Assembly (NCBI GenBank): GCA_023381945.1
Contig: JAMCQY010000361.1
Span: 1 to 13,090, forward strand
Reading direction: 5' to 3'
Origin: Deltaproteobacteria bacterium
Lineage (GTDB): Bacteria; Desulfobacterota; Desulfobaccia; Desulfobaccales; 0-14-0-80-60-11
Length of the DNA: 13,090 bases
Shown piece by piece: positions 6,305 through 13,047 of the stretch (positions within the stretch are counted from its first letter, which is position 1; every line of letters starts with the position of its first letter). The notes under the pieces were generated by a model that worked only from the letters and a program-made list of their open reading frames with translations, had not been told where the DNA came from and made no database searches. Position numbers and translations under genes: made by a program.

Positions 6305-7618
6305 ATGGCAGACTATATCCCCCAAATCCACCAGGCCACTCTCTCTAATGGTCTGAACCTCCTAGGCGTTGAGTTCGGACGGGCTCCCTGGCTGAGCCTC
6401 ACTTTCATGGCGAAAAGGGGCTCCGAGACCGACCCATCGGGCAAACCCGGGGTGGCCGACTGGACCGCGGAACTCCTCACCCTCGGCACCGCCTCTCGCA
6501 ATCAGCTCCAACTGGCGCAGGATATCGAAGCCCGGGGGGCGAGCCTCAATGGCACCGCCGGCTTTGACGCCGCGCTAATTTCCCTGGAGGGCCTGGCCGA
6601 GGATTATGCCGAGCACCTGGCGACCCTGGCTGAGATTATCCAGACTCCCTCGTTTCCCGAAGATGAATTTAACCTCATTCGAGAGCGCCGCCGGGCCGAG
6701 TTGACCCACCAACTGGAGGACCCCCGCGAGCTGGCCAGCCTCCGCTTCCTGCGCCTCTTTTTCGGGGAGGCGCCCTATGGGCACCCCACCCAAGGCGATC
6801 TCAAGACTCTGGACGCCCTCGGCCTGCCTGATCTGCAAAACTATTACCAGCGAGAGATCACCCCGGCTACTTCCACCCTGGTGGTGGTGGGGATGCTGGA
6901 TTTTGCCACGGTGGTCAAGGAGGCGGAACGCCTGATCGGCTCCTGGCAAGGCGGAGGTCCGGCCAGTCCGGCCTATGCCGCGGCGCCCGATAAAATCTGT
7001 GCGCCCGGCATCTATCTCCTGGACCGCCCCGACCTGACCCAGAGCGAGATCCGGGTGGGCCACCTGGGTCTGCCCCGCTCCCATCCCGCCTACTTCCCGC
7101 TCAGGCTGGCGAACTACATCCTGGGCGAAGGAGGCTTTTCCTCCCGTCTCATGGCCCGCATCCGCTCGGACTTGGGTTTCACCTACGGCATCCGCAGCAA
7201 TTTTTCCTTCCGCCGGGCCCCCGGCCCCTTCATCGTCTCCACCTTCACCCCCGCGGCCAACACCGCCGCGGTGGTCAAAGAGATCAAGGCGGTCATCCAG
7301 GAGGTGAGGGATAACGGCATCACCTCTCAGGAGCTGGCTGAGGCCCAAAGTTATTTCGTGGGCCATTTCCCCCTGGGGCTCGAGACCCCCCGGGGCATCG
7401 GGCGGCAGGTGCTGTCCATCGACCTATACGACTTGGGCCGGGATTACCTCAAACATTATTGTGATGAAATTCATAATGTTACCTTGACAGCCGCGGCCCA
7501 ATCCGCCCAAATCCACCTCCACCCCGAATCCCTGGTCACCCTGGTTATGGGGCCGGCAGCCCAATGTGTCGATTCACTGCGAGAACTGGGGACCGTCCAA
7601 GTTTTAGACAATCCATAA
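6305..7618 (+). CDS. M16B peptidase-like protein, non-catalytic subunit (processing-protease alpha-like)
   Basis: Second M16 protein, 437 residues, expected to pair with the preceding zinc-bearing subunit. The N-terminal domain is homologous (ATLSNGLNLLGVEFG ... SLTFMAKRGSETDPSGKPGVADW), but the zinc motif is lost: the HxxEH position reads D52-W-T-A-E56. The C-terminal domain keeps the conserved GEGGFSSRLMARIRSDLGFTYGIRS block with the Arg286/Tyr293 pair that binds substrate in active M16B complexes. Together with the first protein this gives the division of labour known from heterodimeric bacterial M16B proteases and from mitochondrial processing peptidase. The ATG at 6305 is preceded by GAAAGGA. 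The two genes are separated by 117 bases of repeats but are on one strand with no terminator between them. No signal peptide is seen. It is followed by a probable promoter for dsrA. Confidence 0.9.
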   Translation: MADYIPQIHQATLSNGLNLLGVEFGRAPWLSLTFMAKRGSETDPSGKPGVADWTAELLTLGTASRNQLQLAQDIEARGASLNGTAGFDAALISLEGLAEDYAEHLATLAEIIQTPSFPEDEFNLIRERRRAELTHQLEDPRELASLRFLRLFFGEAPYGHPTQGDLKTLDALGLPDLQNYYQREITPATSTLVVVGMLDFATVVKEAERLIGSWQGGGPASPAYAAAPDKICAPGIYLLDRPDLTQSEIRVGHLGLPRSHPAYFPLRLANYILGEGGFSSRLMARIRSDLGFTYGIRSNFSFRRAPGPFIVSTFTPAANTAAVVKEIKAVIQEVRDNGITSQELAEAQSYFVGHFPLGLETPRGIGRQVLSIDLYDLGRDYLKHYCDEIHNVTLTAAAQSAQIHLHPESLVTLVMGPAAQCVDSLRELGTVQVLDNP

Positions 7619-7648
7619 TATACGGAATTTGGGATACCAATTTTTTAG

Positions 7649-7675
7649 TTGACAAATGGCTTGCGATGTTATGAG
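7649..7675 (+). promoter_or_regulatory. Candidate promoter for the dsr operon
   Basis: A perfect -35 hexamer TTGACA (7649-7654) lies in the 124-base gap before dsrA. The best -10 is TATGAG (7670-7675), four of six matches at a short 15-base spacing, so this half is weak. The leader to dsrA would be about 60 bases and ends in a strong Shine-Dalgarno, GGGAGGAAAG (7729-7738). Confidence 0.4.
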
Positions 7676-7742
7676 ATAGGAATGATTTTGTGAAAAAAAG
7701 GATAAGCCCCTTGGGGACCATTTTAAGAGGGAGGAAAGTTGC

Positions 7743-8984
7743 ATGTCCGATACCCCATTAATTGATCAACTTGAAACCGGACCTTGGCCTAGCTTTGTCA
7801 AGGACCTGAAGCGGGCGGCCGCCAGAAAGCCTTCAGCTAAGGATTTACTGCGGCAGTTGGATCGTTCCTATAAGGACAAGATCACCCACTGGAAACACGG
7901 CGGCATCGTGGGCGTGTTGGGTTACGGCTCCGGCATCATCGGCCGTTACTCCGACCTGCCGGATGAATTCCCCGGTGTTGAGCACTTCCACACCGTGCGC
8001 GTCAATCAGCCCTCCGGCTGGTTTTACACCACTGAGGCCCTGCGGGACCTGTGCGCTATCTGGGACGAGCACGGCAGCAGCATCCTGAACGTGCACGGCT
8101 CCACCGGCGACATGGTCTTCCTGGGCACTACCACCGATCAGTTGGAACCCTGCTTCGCCAAACTGACCGCCAAGGGTTGGGACCTGGGCGGCTCCGGTTC
8201 CGCCATGCGGACGCCGAGCTGCTGCAAAGGCATGGCTCTCTGCGAATATTCCTGCTATGACACGATGGACCTGTGCTATCAGCTCACCCAGGAATTTCAG
8301 TTCGATATGCACCGGCCGTCTTTCCCGTACAAGTACAAGATCAAATGCTCCGGCTGCCCCAATGACTGCGTGGCCTCAGTGGCCCGGGCCGACCTCTCCG
8401 TCATCGGCGTCTGGAAAGACGACATCCGCATCGACCAGGCAGCAGTGAAAGCCTATGCCGGCGGCGAACTGAAACCCCGCGCCGGCGGCACCTCTTACGC
8501 CAAACTGGATATTAAGGCCGATGTCACCGACCTCTGCCCCACCGCCTGCATGACCTATGATGGCGGCAAGCTGACCATTGACAACAAGAACTGCAACCAT
8601 TGCATGCACTGCATCAGTCTGATGCCCCAGGCTCTGCGCCCCGGCACCGAGACCGGCGCCACCCTGCTTCAGGGCTCCCACGCCCCCATCCTGGAAGGCG
8701 CCCAAATGAGCTGGGTCATCGTGCCCTTTATGCCGATGGAAGCTCCTTACGACGAAATCAAAGAGCTGATCGCCAATATCCATGAGTGGTGGTCGGAAAA
8801 TGGCAAGAACCGGGAGCGCGTCGGCGAATTGATGCTGCGCTTAGGCATGCGGAACTTCTTCAAGTCCGTGGGCCTGGAGCCGCCGTCACAGACCGTGAGA
8901 ACCCCGCGGGCCAACCCCTTCTTCTTCTGGCATAAAGAAGACTTCGAGGCTGAGGCCGCCGGTCGCAAGTACATCAAGCTGTAA
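7743..8984 (+). CDS. dsrA: Dissimilatory sulfite reductase, alpha subunit
   Basis: Alpha subunit of the cytoplasmic DsrAB complex that reduces sulfite, with DsrC as co-substrate, in the last stage of sulfate respiration. At 413 residues it is shorter than the roughly 437 of the Desulfovibrio vulgaris protein; the N-terminus and the stretch around residues 245-258 look trimmed. The siroheme-linked [4Fe-4S] ligands are CCKGMALCEY (Cys161, Cys167) and CSGCPNDC (Cys205, Cys209). An inserted ferredoxin domain supplies Cys265/Cys269 (LCPTACM) and Cys284, Cys287 and Cys290 (NCNHCMHC). The C-terminal MSWVIVPFM and NRERVGELMLRLG blocks are typical of the family. The start is fixed by the strong ribosome site five bases upstream. 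It is the first gene of a plus-strand dsrA-dsrB-dsrD-dsrN cluster; DsrD next door argues for the reductive rather than oxidative enzyme type. Confidence 0.98.
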   Translation: MSDTPLIDQLETGPWPSFVKDLKRAAARKPSAKDLLRQLDRSYKDKITHWKHGGIVGVLGYGSGIIGRYSDLPDEFPGVEHFHTVRVNQPSGWFYTTEALRDLCAIWDEHGSSILNVHGSTGDMVFLGTTTDQLEPCFAKLTAKGWDLGGSGSAMRTPSCCKGMALCEYSCYDTMDLCYQLTQEFQFDMHRPSFPYKYKIKCSGCPNDCVASVARADLSVIGVWKDDIRIDQAAVKAYAGGELKPRAGGTSYAKLDIKADVTDLCPTACMTYDGGKLTIDNKNCNHCMHCISLMPQALRPGTETGATLLQGSHAPILEGAQMSWVIVPFMPMEAPYDEIKELIANIHEWWSENGKNRERVGELMLRLGMRNFFKSVGLEPPSQTVRTPRANPFFFWHKEDFEAEAAGRKYIKL

Positions 8985-8992
8985 GCAATCTC

Positions 8993-9014
8993 CATTAGGT
9001 CATCACGCCTAATG
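8993..9014 (+). other. Intercistronic hairpin between dsrA and dsrB
   Basis: CATTAGG (8993-8999) and CCTAATG (9008-9014) form a perfect 7-bp stem with an 8-base loop in the 58-base gap. No T-run follows, so it is not a terminator. It could be an RNA processing or stability element that helps balance the two subunits. The dsrB ribosome site (AGGAGGAAAA) begins 14 bases further on. Confidence 0.5.
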
Positions 9015-9042
9015 CCGAAATACCACAGGAGGAAAATTTAAA

Positions 9043-10113
9043 ATGGCTGATCGTATAACAGATATCGGGCCTCCAAATTATGAGAAGTTCTTGCCGCCGG
9101 TGATCAAAGAGAACTATGGCAAGTGGAAATATCACGAAATTCTTGAACCCGGCGTTTTGGTTCATACCTCGGAGAGCGGCGCCAAGTGCTACCAGGTCCG
9201 GGGTGGTTCCGCCCGCTTGGTGACCACCGATTTCATCAAAGAACTGTGCGATATCGCCGACAAGTTCTGCGATGGTTATCTCCGCTTCACCAGCCGGAAC
9301 AACGTTGAATTTCTGCTCACTGAGCCGAAAAATATTGCCGGTATCAAAGATGCCTGTAAGAAGCTCGGTGTGCCCATCGGCGCCACCGGCCATTCGGTAA
9401 GCAATATCGTCCACACCCAGGGTTGGGTCCACTGCCATACCCCGGCCATCGACGCCTCGGGAATCGTTAAGGCCGTCATGGACGACTTGTTCGAATATTT
9501 CGGCACCCATAAGCTGCCGGCTCAGGTGCGCATCGCCCTGGCTTGCTGCCTCAACATGTGCGGCGCCGTGCACTGCTCCGACATCGCCATCCTGGGCATT
9601 CACCGCACCCCGCCCAAAGTGGCCCATGAGAAGCTGCGCCATCTGTGCGAAATCCCCACCACCATCTCGGCCTGTCCCACTGGCGCCATCCGGCCTCATC
9701 CGGACAAGACTCTGAAGAGCGTGGTGATCAACGAAGAGCGCTGCATGTACTGCGGCAACTGCTATACCATGTGCCCGGCCCTGCCGGTGTTCGATTCCCA
9801 GAAAGGCGGCGTAGCCCTGCTGGTAGGCGGCAAGGTCTCCAACGCCAAGACCCCGCCCATGTTCTCCAAGCTGGCGGTGCCTTACCTGCCCAACAACCCG
9901 CCGCGTTGGCCGGAAGTTACCCAGGCCATCCGTAAGATCCTCACCAAATACGCCGAAGGCGCTAACAAATGGGAGCGCGTCGGTGAGTGGGTCGAGCGCA
10001 TCGGCTGGGAGAAGTTCTTTGAAGTTTGCGAAATTCCCTTCACCTTCCAGCACATTGACGACTACCGTTGGGCCTATGACACCTACCGGACGTCGATGCA
10101 CTTTAAATTCTAA
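9043..10113 (+). CDS. dsrB: Dissimilatory sulfite reductase, beta subunit
   Basis: Beta subunit of DsrAB, 356 residues, which carries the catalytic siroheme-[4Fe-4S] centre in the cytoplasm. Visible elements are the [10 protein letters not shown] strand, [17 protein letters not shown] with Cys131, and the coupled-cluster segment [16 protein letters not shown] with Cys168, Cys169 and Cys173. A ferredoxin domain follows, with Cys211 (ACPTGAI) and [17 protein letters not shown] (Cys234, Cys237, Cys240). The C-terminus ends in the usual [12 protein letters not shown] tail that reaches into the alpha subunit side. The length is slightly below the roughly 380 of better-known homologues. The start has an AGGAGGAAAA site. 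It lies 58 bases after dsrA and 12 bases before dsrD, so it is part of one operon. Confidence 0.98.
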   Translation: MADRITDIGPPNYEKFLPPVIKENYGKWKYHEILEPGVLVHTSESGAKCYQVRGGSARLVTTDFIKELCDIADKFCDGYLRFTSRNNVEFLLTEPKNIAGIKDACKKLGVPIGATGHSVSNIVHTQGWVHCHTPAIDASGIVKAVMDDLFEYFGTHKLPAQVRIALACCLNMCGAVHCSDIAILGIHRTPPKVAHEKLRHLCEIPTTISACPTGAIRPHPDKTLKSVVINEERCMYCGNCYTMCPALPVFDSQKGGVALLVGGKVSNAKTPPMFSKLAVPYLPNNPPRWPEVTQAIRKILTKYAEGANKWERVGEWVERIGWEKFFEVCEIPFTFQHIDDYRWAYDTYRTSMHFKF

Positions 10114-10125
10114 GCAGGTGGGATA

Positions 10126-10368
10126 ATGGCACTTTCCAAACCCGAGTTGGTAGAATTCATTTATCAGTTGGTGTTCAAGGCCCAGGGCAAGAAACAGCTC
10201 AAGGCCATGGACCTGCAAAAGGCCGTACTCAAAGAGCATCCTGATCAGAACAAGAACGATGTTAAGTTCGCCATCAAGGAACTCATTGACAGCGGCCGCT
10301 GCGTCTACACCTATTTCGGTGGAAGCTTCGTAGAGATTCCCCACGAAGAAGGCGCCGCAAAGCATTGA
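10126..10368 (+). CDS. dsrD: DsrD, winged-helix activator of DsrAB
   Basis: Small cytoplasmic protein of 80 residues with a winged-helix fold, shown in other sulfate reducers to act as an allosteric activator of DsrAB rather than as a DNA-binding regulator. The sequence shows the expected helices (LSKPELVEFIYQLVFKAQ, AMDLQKAVLKEHPDQ, KNDVKFAIKELIDSGRCVY) and the wing strand CVYTYFGGSFVEIP. The length is normal for the family. An AGGTGGGA ribosome site precedes the ATG. The gene starts 12 bases after dsrB, and its stop overlaps the dsrN start by one base. Its presence is commonly taken as a marker of reductive-type dsr systems. Confidence 0.96.
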   Translation: MALSKPELVEFIYQLVFKAQGKKQLKAMDLQKAVLKEHPDQNKNDVKFAIKELIDSGRCVYTYFGGSFVEIPHEEGAAKH

Positions 10369-11828
10369 TGAGTAAGCCCTGTCCCCGACTGCTGCTTGCA
10401 GCTCTCCGGGGTGGGGCTGGCAAGACCACCTTGACCTTGGGGCTTCTGGCCGCCTGGCGCGACCAAGGGCGTCGATTAGTGCCTTTTAAAAAAGGCCCCG
10501 ACTACATCGATCCCGCTTGGCACGCCCTGGCTGCCGGATGCCCCAGCCATAATCTGGACCCCTTCCTCATGGAGGGGGACCAGATTTTGGCCATGGTGGC
10601 TCGCCAGGCCTCTCTCGCGGACGCCCTGGTCATCGAAGGCAACCGCGGCCTGTATGACGGCCTTGACGCCCAGGGGACCTATAGCACCGGCGAGCTGGCG
10701 AAATTTCTGGCCACTCCCGTGGTGCTGGTGGTGGACTGCACCATGCGGACCAGGACCACGGCCGCCATGGTCCTGGGTTGCCAACATTTCGACCCCGAGG
10801 TGCCCATCCGCGGGGTAGTTCTCAATCAAATTGCCCGCCCCCGTCACGAAGACATCATTCGCAATGCCATTGAACGCTACTGCGGCATTCCTGTCTTAGG
10901 GGCGATCCCCCGTCTTAAATGCGAAGTCTTTCCTGAGCGCCATATGGGCCTGGTGCCGCCACAGGAACACGCGACAGCCATCCGGGCCATCAACACCGCC
11001 CGGGACCTGGCCCAAAAATACCTTGATCTGGACGGCCTCTGGCAGGTAGCCTGCCAGGCCCCTCCCCTGCCCGCCGCTCCGATTGCGGTCCAGCCCGTGG
11101 CGGCTGGCGCGGCCCAGGTGACCATCGGGGTTATCCGGGACTCCGCCTTTCAATTCTATTATCCGGAAAATCTGGAGGCCCTGGAGGCACAGGGCGCCCG
11201 GCTGGTGGAAGTCAGCGCCCTGGATGATGCCATGCTGCCGCCGGACCTGGACGCCCTTTACATCGGCGGCGGTTTTCCCGAGACCCACGCCCAGGCCCTG
11301 GCCGATAATCTGAGCTTCCGCCAATCCGTCAAAGCCGCGGCCGAATCCGGCCTGCCCATTTATGCCGAATGCGGCGGCCTTATGTTTCTGGGTGAAACCA
11401 TCCAGATCCGGGAAGATAAATTCCCCATGGCGGGCGTCTTCCCCTATGACTTTGTCATGGGCAAAAAGCCCCAAGGCCACGGCTACACCGTTCTGGAAGT
11501 AGTCCAGGAGAACCCGTTTTTCCCCATCGGCGCCCGGCTCATGGGTCATGAGTTCCACTATTCACAGATCGTGCCGGACCCGGCGGCCGACGCCCCCATG
11601 GCCTTTCGGGTTTCCCGGGGCACCGGCATGGGTGGACGGCGGGAAGGCTTAGTGTTTAACAACGTTTTGGCCACCTACACCCACCTGCACGCCATGGGAG
11701 CAGCCCTTTGGGCTCCGGCCCTGGTGCAGCGCGCCCTGGAGCATCACCGAGACAATCTCGGCCTGGAAGAGCCGCTGGACGAATCAGCCATTGCTTGCCG
11801 TGAGGGCCGTCTCCCCGGATCGCATTAA
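10368..11828 (+). CDS. dsrN: Glutamine-dependent siroheme amidase, CbiA/CobB (cobyrinate a,c-diamide synthase) family
   Basis: ATP- and glutamine-dependent amidase of 486 residues. The N-terminal domain is a P-loop synthetase (LLLAALRGGAGKTTLTLGLL, Lys19) with DYIDPAWH and EGNRGLYDG motifs. The C-terminal class I-like glutaminase domain has LYIGGGFPETHAQALADN, the nucleophile Cys335 in PIYAECGGLMFLGE, and the triad-type His in ATYTHLHAMG. The sequence alone would fit cobyrinate a,c-diamide synthase (cobB/cbiA). Its place directly after dsrABD, with a TGATG stop-start overlap, favours the DsrN role of converting siroheme to the siro(heme)amide of DsrAB. No other cobalamin genes are adjacent. 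The ATG at 10368 is preferred over the TTG one codon upstream because of the overlap. No terminator is seen after it. Confidence 0.88.
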   Translation: MSKPCPRLLLAALRGGAGKTTLTLGLLAAWRDQGRRLVPFKKGPDYIDPAWHALAAGCPSHNLDPFLMEGDQILAMVARQASLADALVIEGNRGLYDGLDAQGTYSTGELAKFLATPVVLVVDCTMRTRTTAAMVLGCQHFDPEVPIRGVVLNQIARPRHEDIIRNAIERYCGIPVLGAIPRLKCEVFPERHMGLVPPQEHATAIRAINTARDLAQKYLDLDGLWQVACQAPPLPAAPIAVQPVAAGAAQVTIGVIRDSAFQFYYPENLEALEAQGARLVEVSALDDAMLPPDLDALYIGGGFPETHAQALADNLSFRQSVKAAAESGLPIYAECGGLMFLGETIQIREDKFPMAGVFPYDFVMGKKPQGHGYTVLEVVQENPFFPIGARLMGHEFHYSQIVPDPAADAPMAFRVSRGTGMGGRREGLVFNNVLATYTHLHAMGAALWAPALVQRALEHHRDNLGLEEPLDESAIACREGRLPGSH

Positions 11829-11857
11829 ACTTATAAAGTTCGCCGATTCCGGCACAC

Positions 11858-11886
11858 TTGACGCCGTCCTGCCGCTGGAATAAAAT
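11858..11886 (+). promoter_or_regulatory. Sigma70-like promoter for the first ferredoxin
   Basis: TTGACG (11858-11863), a spacer of exactly 17 bases, and TAAAAT (11881-11886) give five of six matches at each hexamer. Transcription would begin near 11893, about 50 bases before the ferredoxin start. This lets the ferredoxin be expressed independently of the dsr operon. Confidence 0.7.
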
Positions 11887-11893
11887 GAAATAA

Positions 11894-11920
11894 ATATCGC
11901 CATGGGTCGGCCCATGATAT
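11894..11920 (+). other. 5' leader hairpin of the first ferredoxin
   Basis: CATGGG (11901-11906) pairs with CCCATG (11911-11916) around the tetraloop TCGG. Four further A/T pairs (11894-11897 with 11917-11920) extend it after a 3-base bulge. It falls right at the predicted 5' end of the mRNA and leaves the AAGGAGGAAG ribosome site (11927-11936) free, as expected for an mRNA-stabilising 5' hairpin. Confidence 0.45.
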
Positions 11921-11942
11921 AAGGCCAAGGAGGAAGAAGTTA

Positions 11943-12131
11943 ATGGGTTTTCGGGTTGAAGTGGATACCGATAAATGCACCGGGGACGAAGAATGCGTTA
12001 ACGTTTGCCCCGTCGGCGTCTTTGAGATGCAGGATGACAAGGCGAATCCGGTGAATGAGGATGAGTGTCTGGGCTGCGAGAGCTGTATCGAGGTCTGCCC
12101 GTCCGGCGCCATTACGGTTACTGAAACTTAA
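11943..12131 (+). CDS. Dicluster ferredoxin with Asp-substituted cluster I (7Fe/8Fe type), copy 1
   Basis: Small cytoplasmic electron carrier of 62 residues. The first cluster motif is CTGDEECVNVCP (Cys12, Asp15, Cys18, Cys22), where Asp15 takes the place of the second cysteine; the second is a complete CLGCESCIEVCP (Cys42, Cys45, Cys48, Cys52). In other ferredoxins a CxxDxxC motif gives an Asp-ligated [4Fe-4S] or an interconvertible [3Fe-4S]/[4Fe-4S] cluster, as in Desulfovibrio africanus ferredoxin III and Pyrococcus furiosus ferredoxin. Strongly acidic composition suits a soluble redox partner. It has its own promoter, leader hairpin, strong ribosome site and terminator. Its position after the dsr cluster suggests a role in feeding or balancing electrons for sulfite reduction, which is an inference. 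Confidence 0.95.
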   Translation: MGFRVEVDTDKCTGDEECVNVCPVGVFEMQDDKANPVNEDECLGCESCIEVCPSGAITVTET

Positions 12132-12154
12132 TTTTTTTTGGAATTTTCTACCCT

Positions 12155-12180
12155 GACGGCCCACTTGGGCCGTCTTTTTT
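12155..12180 (+). terminator. Intrinsic terminator of the first ferredoxin
   Basis: GACGGCCCA (12155-12163) and TGGGCCGTC (12166-12174) form a perfect GC-rich stem, followed at once by six T residues (12175-12180). It begins 23 bases after the stop codon. Confidence 0.92.
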
Positions 12181-12291
12181 GCGGCCCTGACTAATTCTTA
12201 AAAAAGGAACGAATCCCTGAAGCGAGTTTCGCAAGGTGCGTTTAACGTACCTTTAATAACTAGATGAATGGCAGTAAGGAGGAAAGGTTAA

Positions 12292-12480
12292 ATGGCTTGG
12301 CAGGTTGAAGTTGATGTGGACAAATGCACCGGCGATGAAGAATGCGTCAATGTCTGTCCCGCGGGCGTCCTGGAGATGGATGGCGATAAGGCCAACCCCG
12401 CTAACCTGGATGAGTGCCTGGGCTGCGAGTCCTGCGTGGAGGTCTGCCCCTCGGAGGCCGTCACGGTAACCGAGATGTAA
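12292..12480 (+). CDS. Dicluster ferredoxin with Asp-substituted cluster I (7Fe/8Fe type), copy 2
   Basis: Paralogue of the preceding ferredoxin, also 62 residues and identical at 48 positions. It has the same layout: CTGDEECVNVCP with Asp15 for a cysteine, then CLGCESCVEVCP. All cluster ligands are conserved, and the changes fall on the surface and in the hydrophobic packing (for example Phe3 to Trp, Val24 to Ala, Glu39 to Leu). The ATG has a strong AAGGAGGAAAGG site. The upstream 111 bases after the first terminator contain AT-rich stretches (TTTAATAACT near 12252) and a short GCGA/TCGC stem (12222-12232), but no convincing promoter hexamer pair. Since a strong terminator separates the two genes, a promoter is expected there. 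The pair is best read as a local duplication that has since diverged. Confidence 0.95.
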   Translation: MAWQVEVDVDKCTGDEECVNVCPAGVLEMDGDKANPANLDECLGCESCVEVCPSEAVTVTEM

Positions 12481-12504
12481 TTCAGGCGGAATTACCAGTG
12501 CTTT

Positions 12505-12538
12505 AGGGAGGCGGAACCGGTTTCCGCCTCCCTTTTTT
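12505..12538 (+). terminator. Intrinsic terminator of the second ferredoxin
   Basis: AGGGAGGCGGAA (12505-12516) and TTCCGCCTCCCT (12522-12533) form a perfect 12-bp stem with a 5-base loop, continuing into a T-run (12533-12538). The T-run touches the stop codon of the convergent SlyD-like gene, so the two genes end back to back. On the minus strand the stem lacks a comparable T-run. Confidence 0.93.
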
Positions 12539-13047
12539 CAGGAACAGGTTCCTTCCATCTCATCACTGCATGACTTGCAGTGCTTTAGCGGCTCCAACTC
12601 GTCCTTCGTCGCAGGCCGCACCTCCACCACTTTCACGGCATAATGAAGGTCATGCCCCGCGAAGGGGTGATTCATATCCAAAAGGACGGAATTCTCCTTC
12701 ACTTCCTTGACGGTCAAGGGATACTCCGGCGGAAAGGGCAGGTTGGCCGGGATTACCTGCTGGCCTACCTTTATCTCCATATCCGGCGGAAAGACTTTGC
12801 GGCTCCACTCCGTATAATTTTCCGCGTCGTAGAGGCCGAAGGCCTCATCGGCCGGAATCACAAACTCTACTGCATCCTGTTCCCTGAGGCCGATAAGGCG
12901 GCGTTCCAGGGCCGGCATGAGTTCTTTGTAGCCCGCCACAAAGGTGAGCCGGTCCGGGGCCTCATTCGTGCCGCGGATTTGCTCCCCGGAATCCAGACGC
13001 ATCTGATATTCCAGAACGACATATTGGTCTGGTGCGATAACTGTCAT
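12538..13047 (-). CDS. FKBP-type peptidyl-prolyl cis-trans isomerase, SlyD-like
   Basis: Cytoplasmic prolyl isomerase and chaperone of 169 residues. The FKBP core is split: residues 6-70 (VVLEYQMRLDSGEQIRGT, PALERRLIGLREQDAVEFVIPADEAFGLYD) and 124-145 (DMNHPFAGHDLHYAVKVVEV). Between them is an insert-in-flap domain (about 71-123) that provides chaperone activity in SlyD. The flap is larger than in classical SlyD, about ten residues longer by eye. The C-terminus ends HCKSCSDEMEGTCS, a short tail with three cysteines and a histidine (Cys157, Cys160, Cys168), which may bind metal as the longer His/Cys tail of E. coli SlyD binds nickel. The ATG at 13047 has GAGGA at 13061-13057. It is convergent with the ferredoxin genes, and its promoter is probably outside the window. 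Confidence 0.9.
   Translation of the reverse strand: MTVIAPDQYVVLEYQMRLDSGEQIRGTNEAPDRLTFVAGYKELMPALERRLIGLREQDAVEFVIPADEAFGLYDAENYTEWSRKVFPPDMEIKVGQQVIPANLPFPPEYPLTVKEVKENSVLLDMNHPFAGHDLHYAVKVVEVRPATKDELEPLKHCKSCSDEMEGTCS

Noticed and set aside
7626..7646. Possible terminator after the second M16 gene (TTGG/CCAA followed by TTTTTT)
   Set aside because: Only four continuous base pairs before a mismatch; too weak to claim, although the T-run is real.
8995..10365. Minus-strand open frame of 456 codons opposite dsrB and dsrD
   Set aside because: It is exactly antisense to two well-identified genes and has no recognisable motifs; long antisense frames are expected in GC-rich codon-biased DNA.
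10368..11828. Cobalamin biosynthesis operon
   Set aside because: No other corrin-pathway gene is in the window and the gene overlaps dsrD; the amidase is better explained as part of the dsr cluster.
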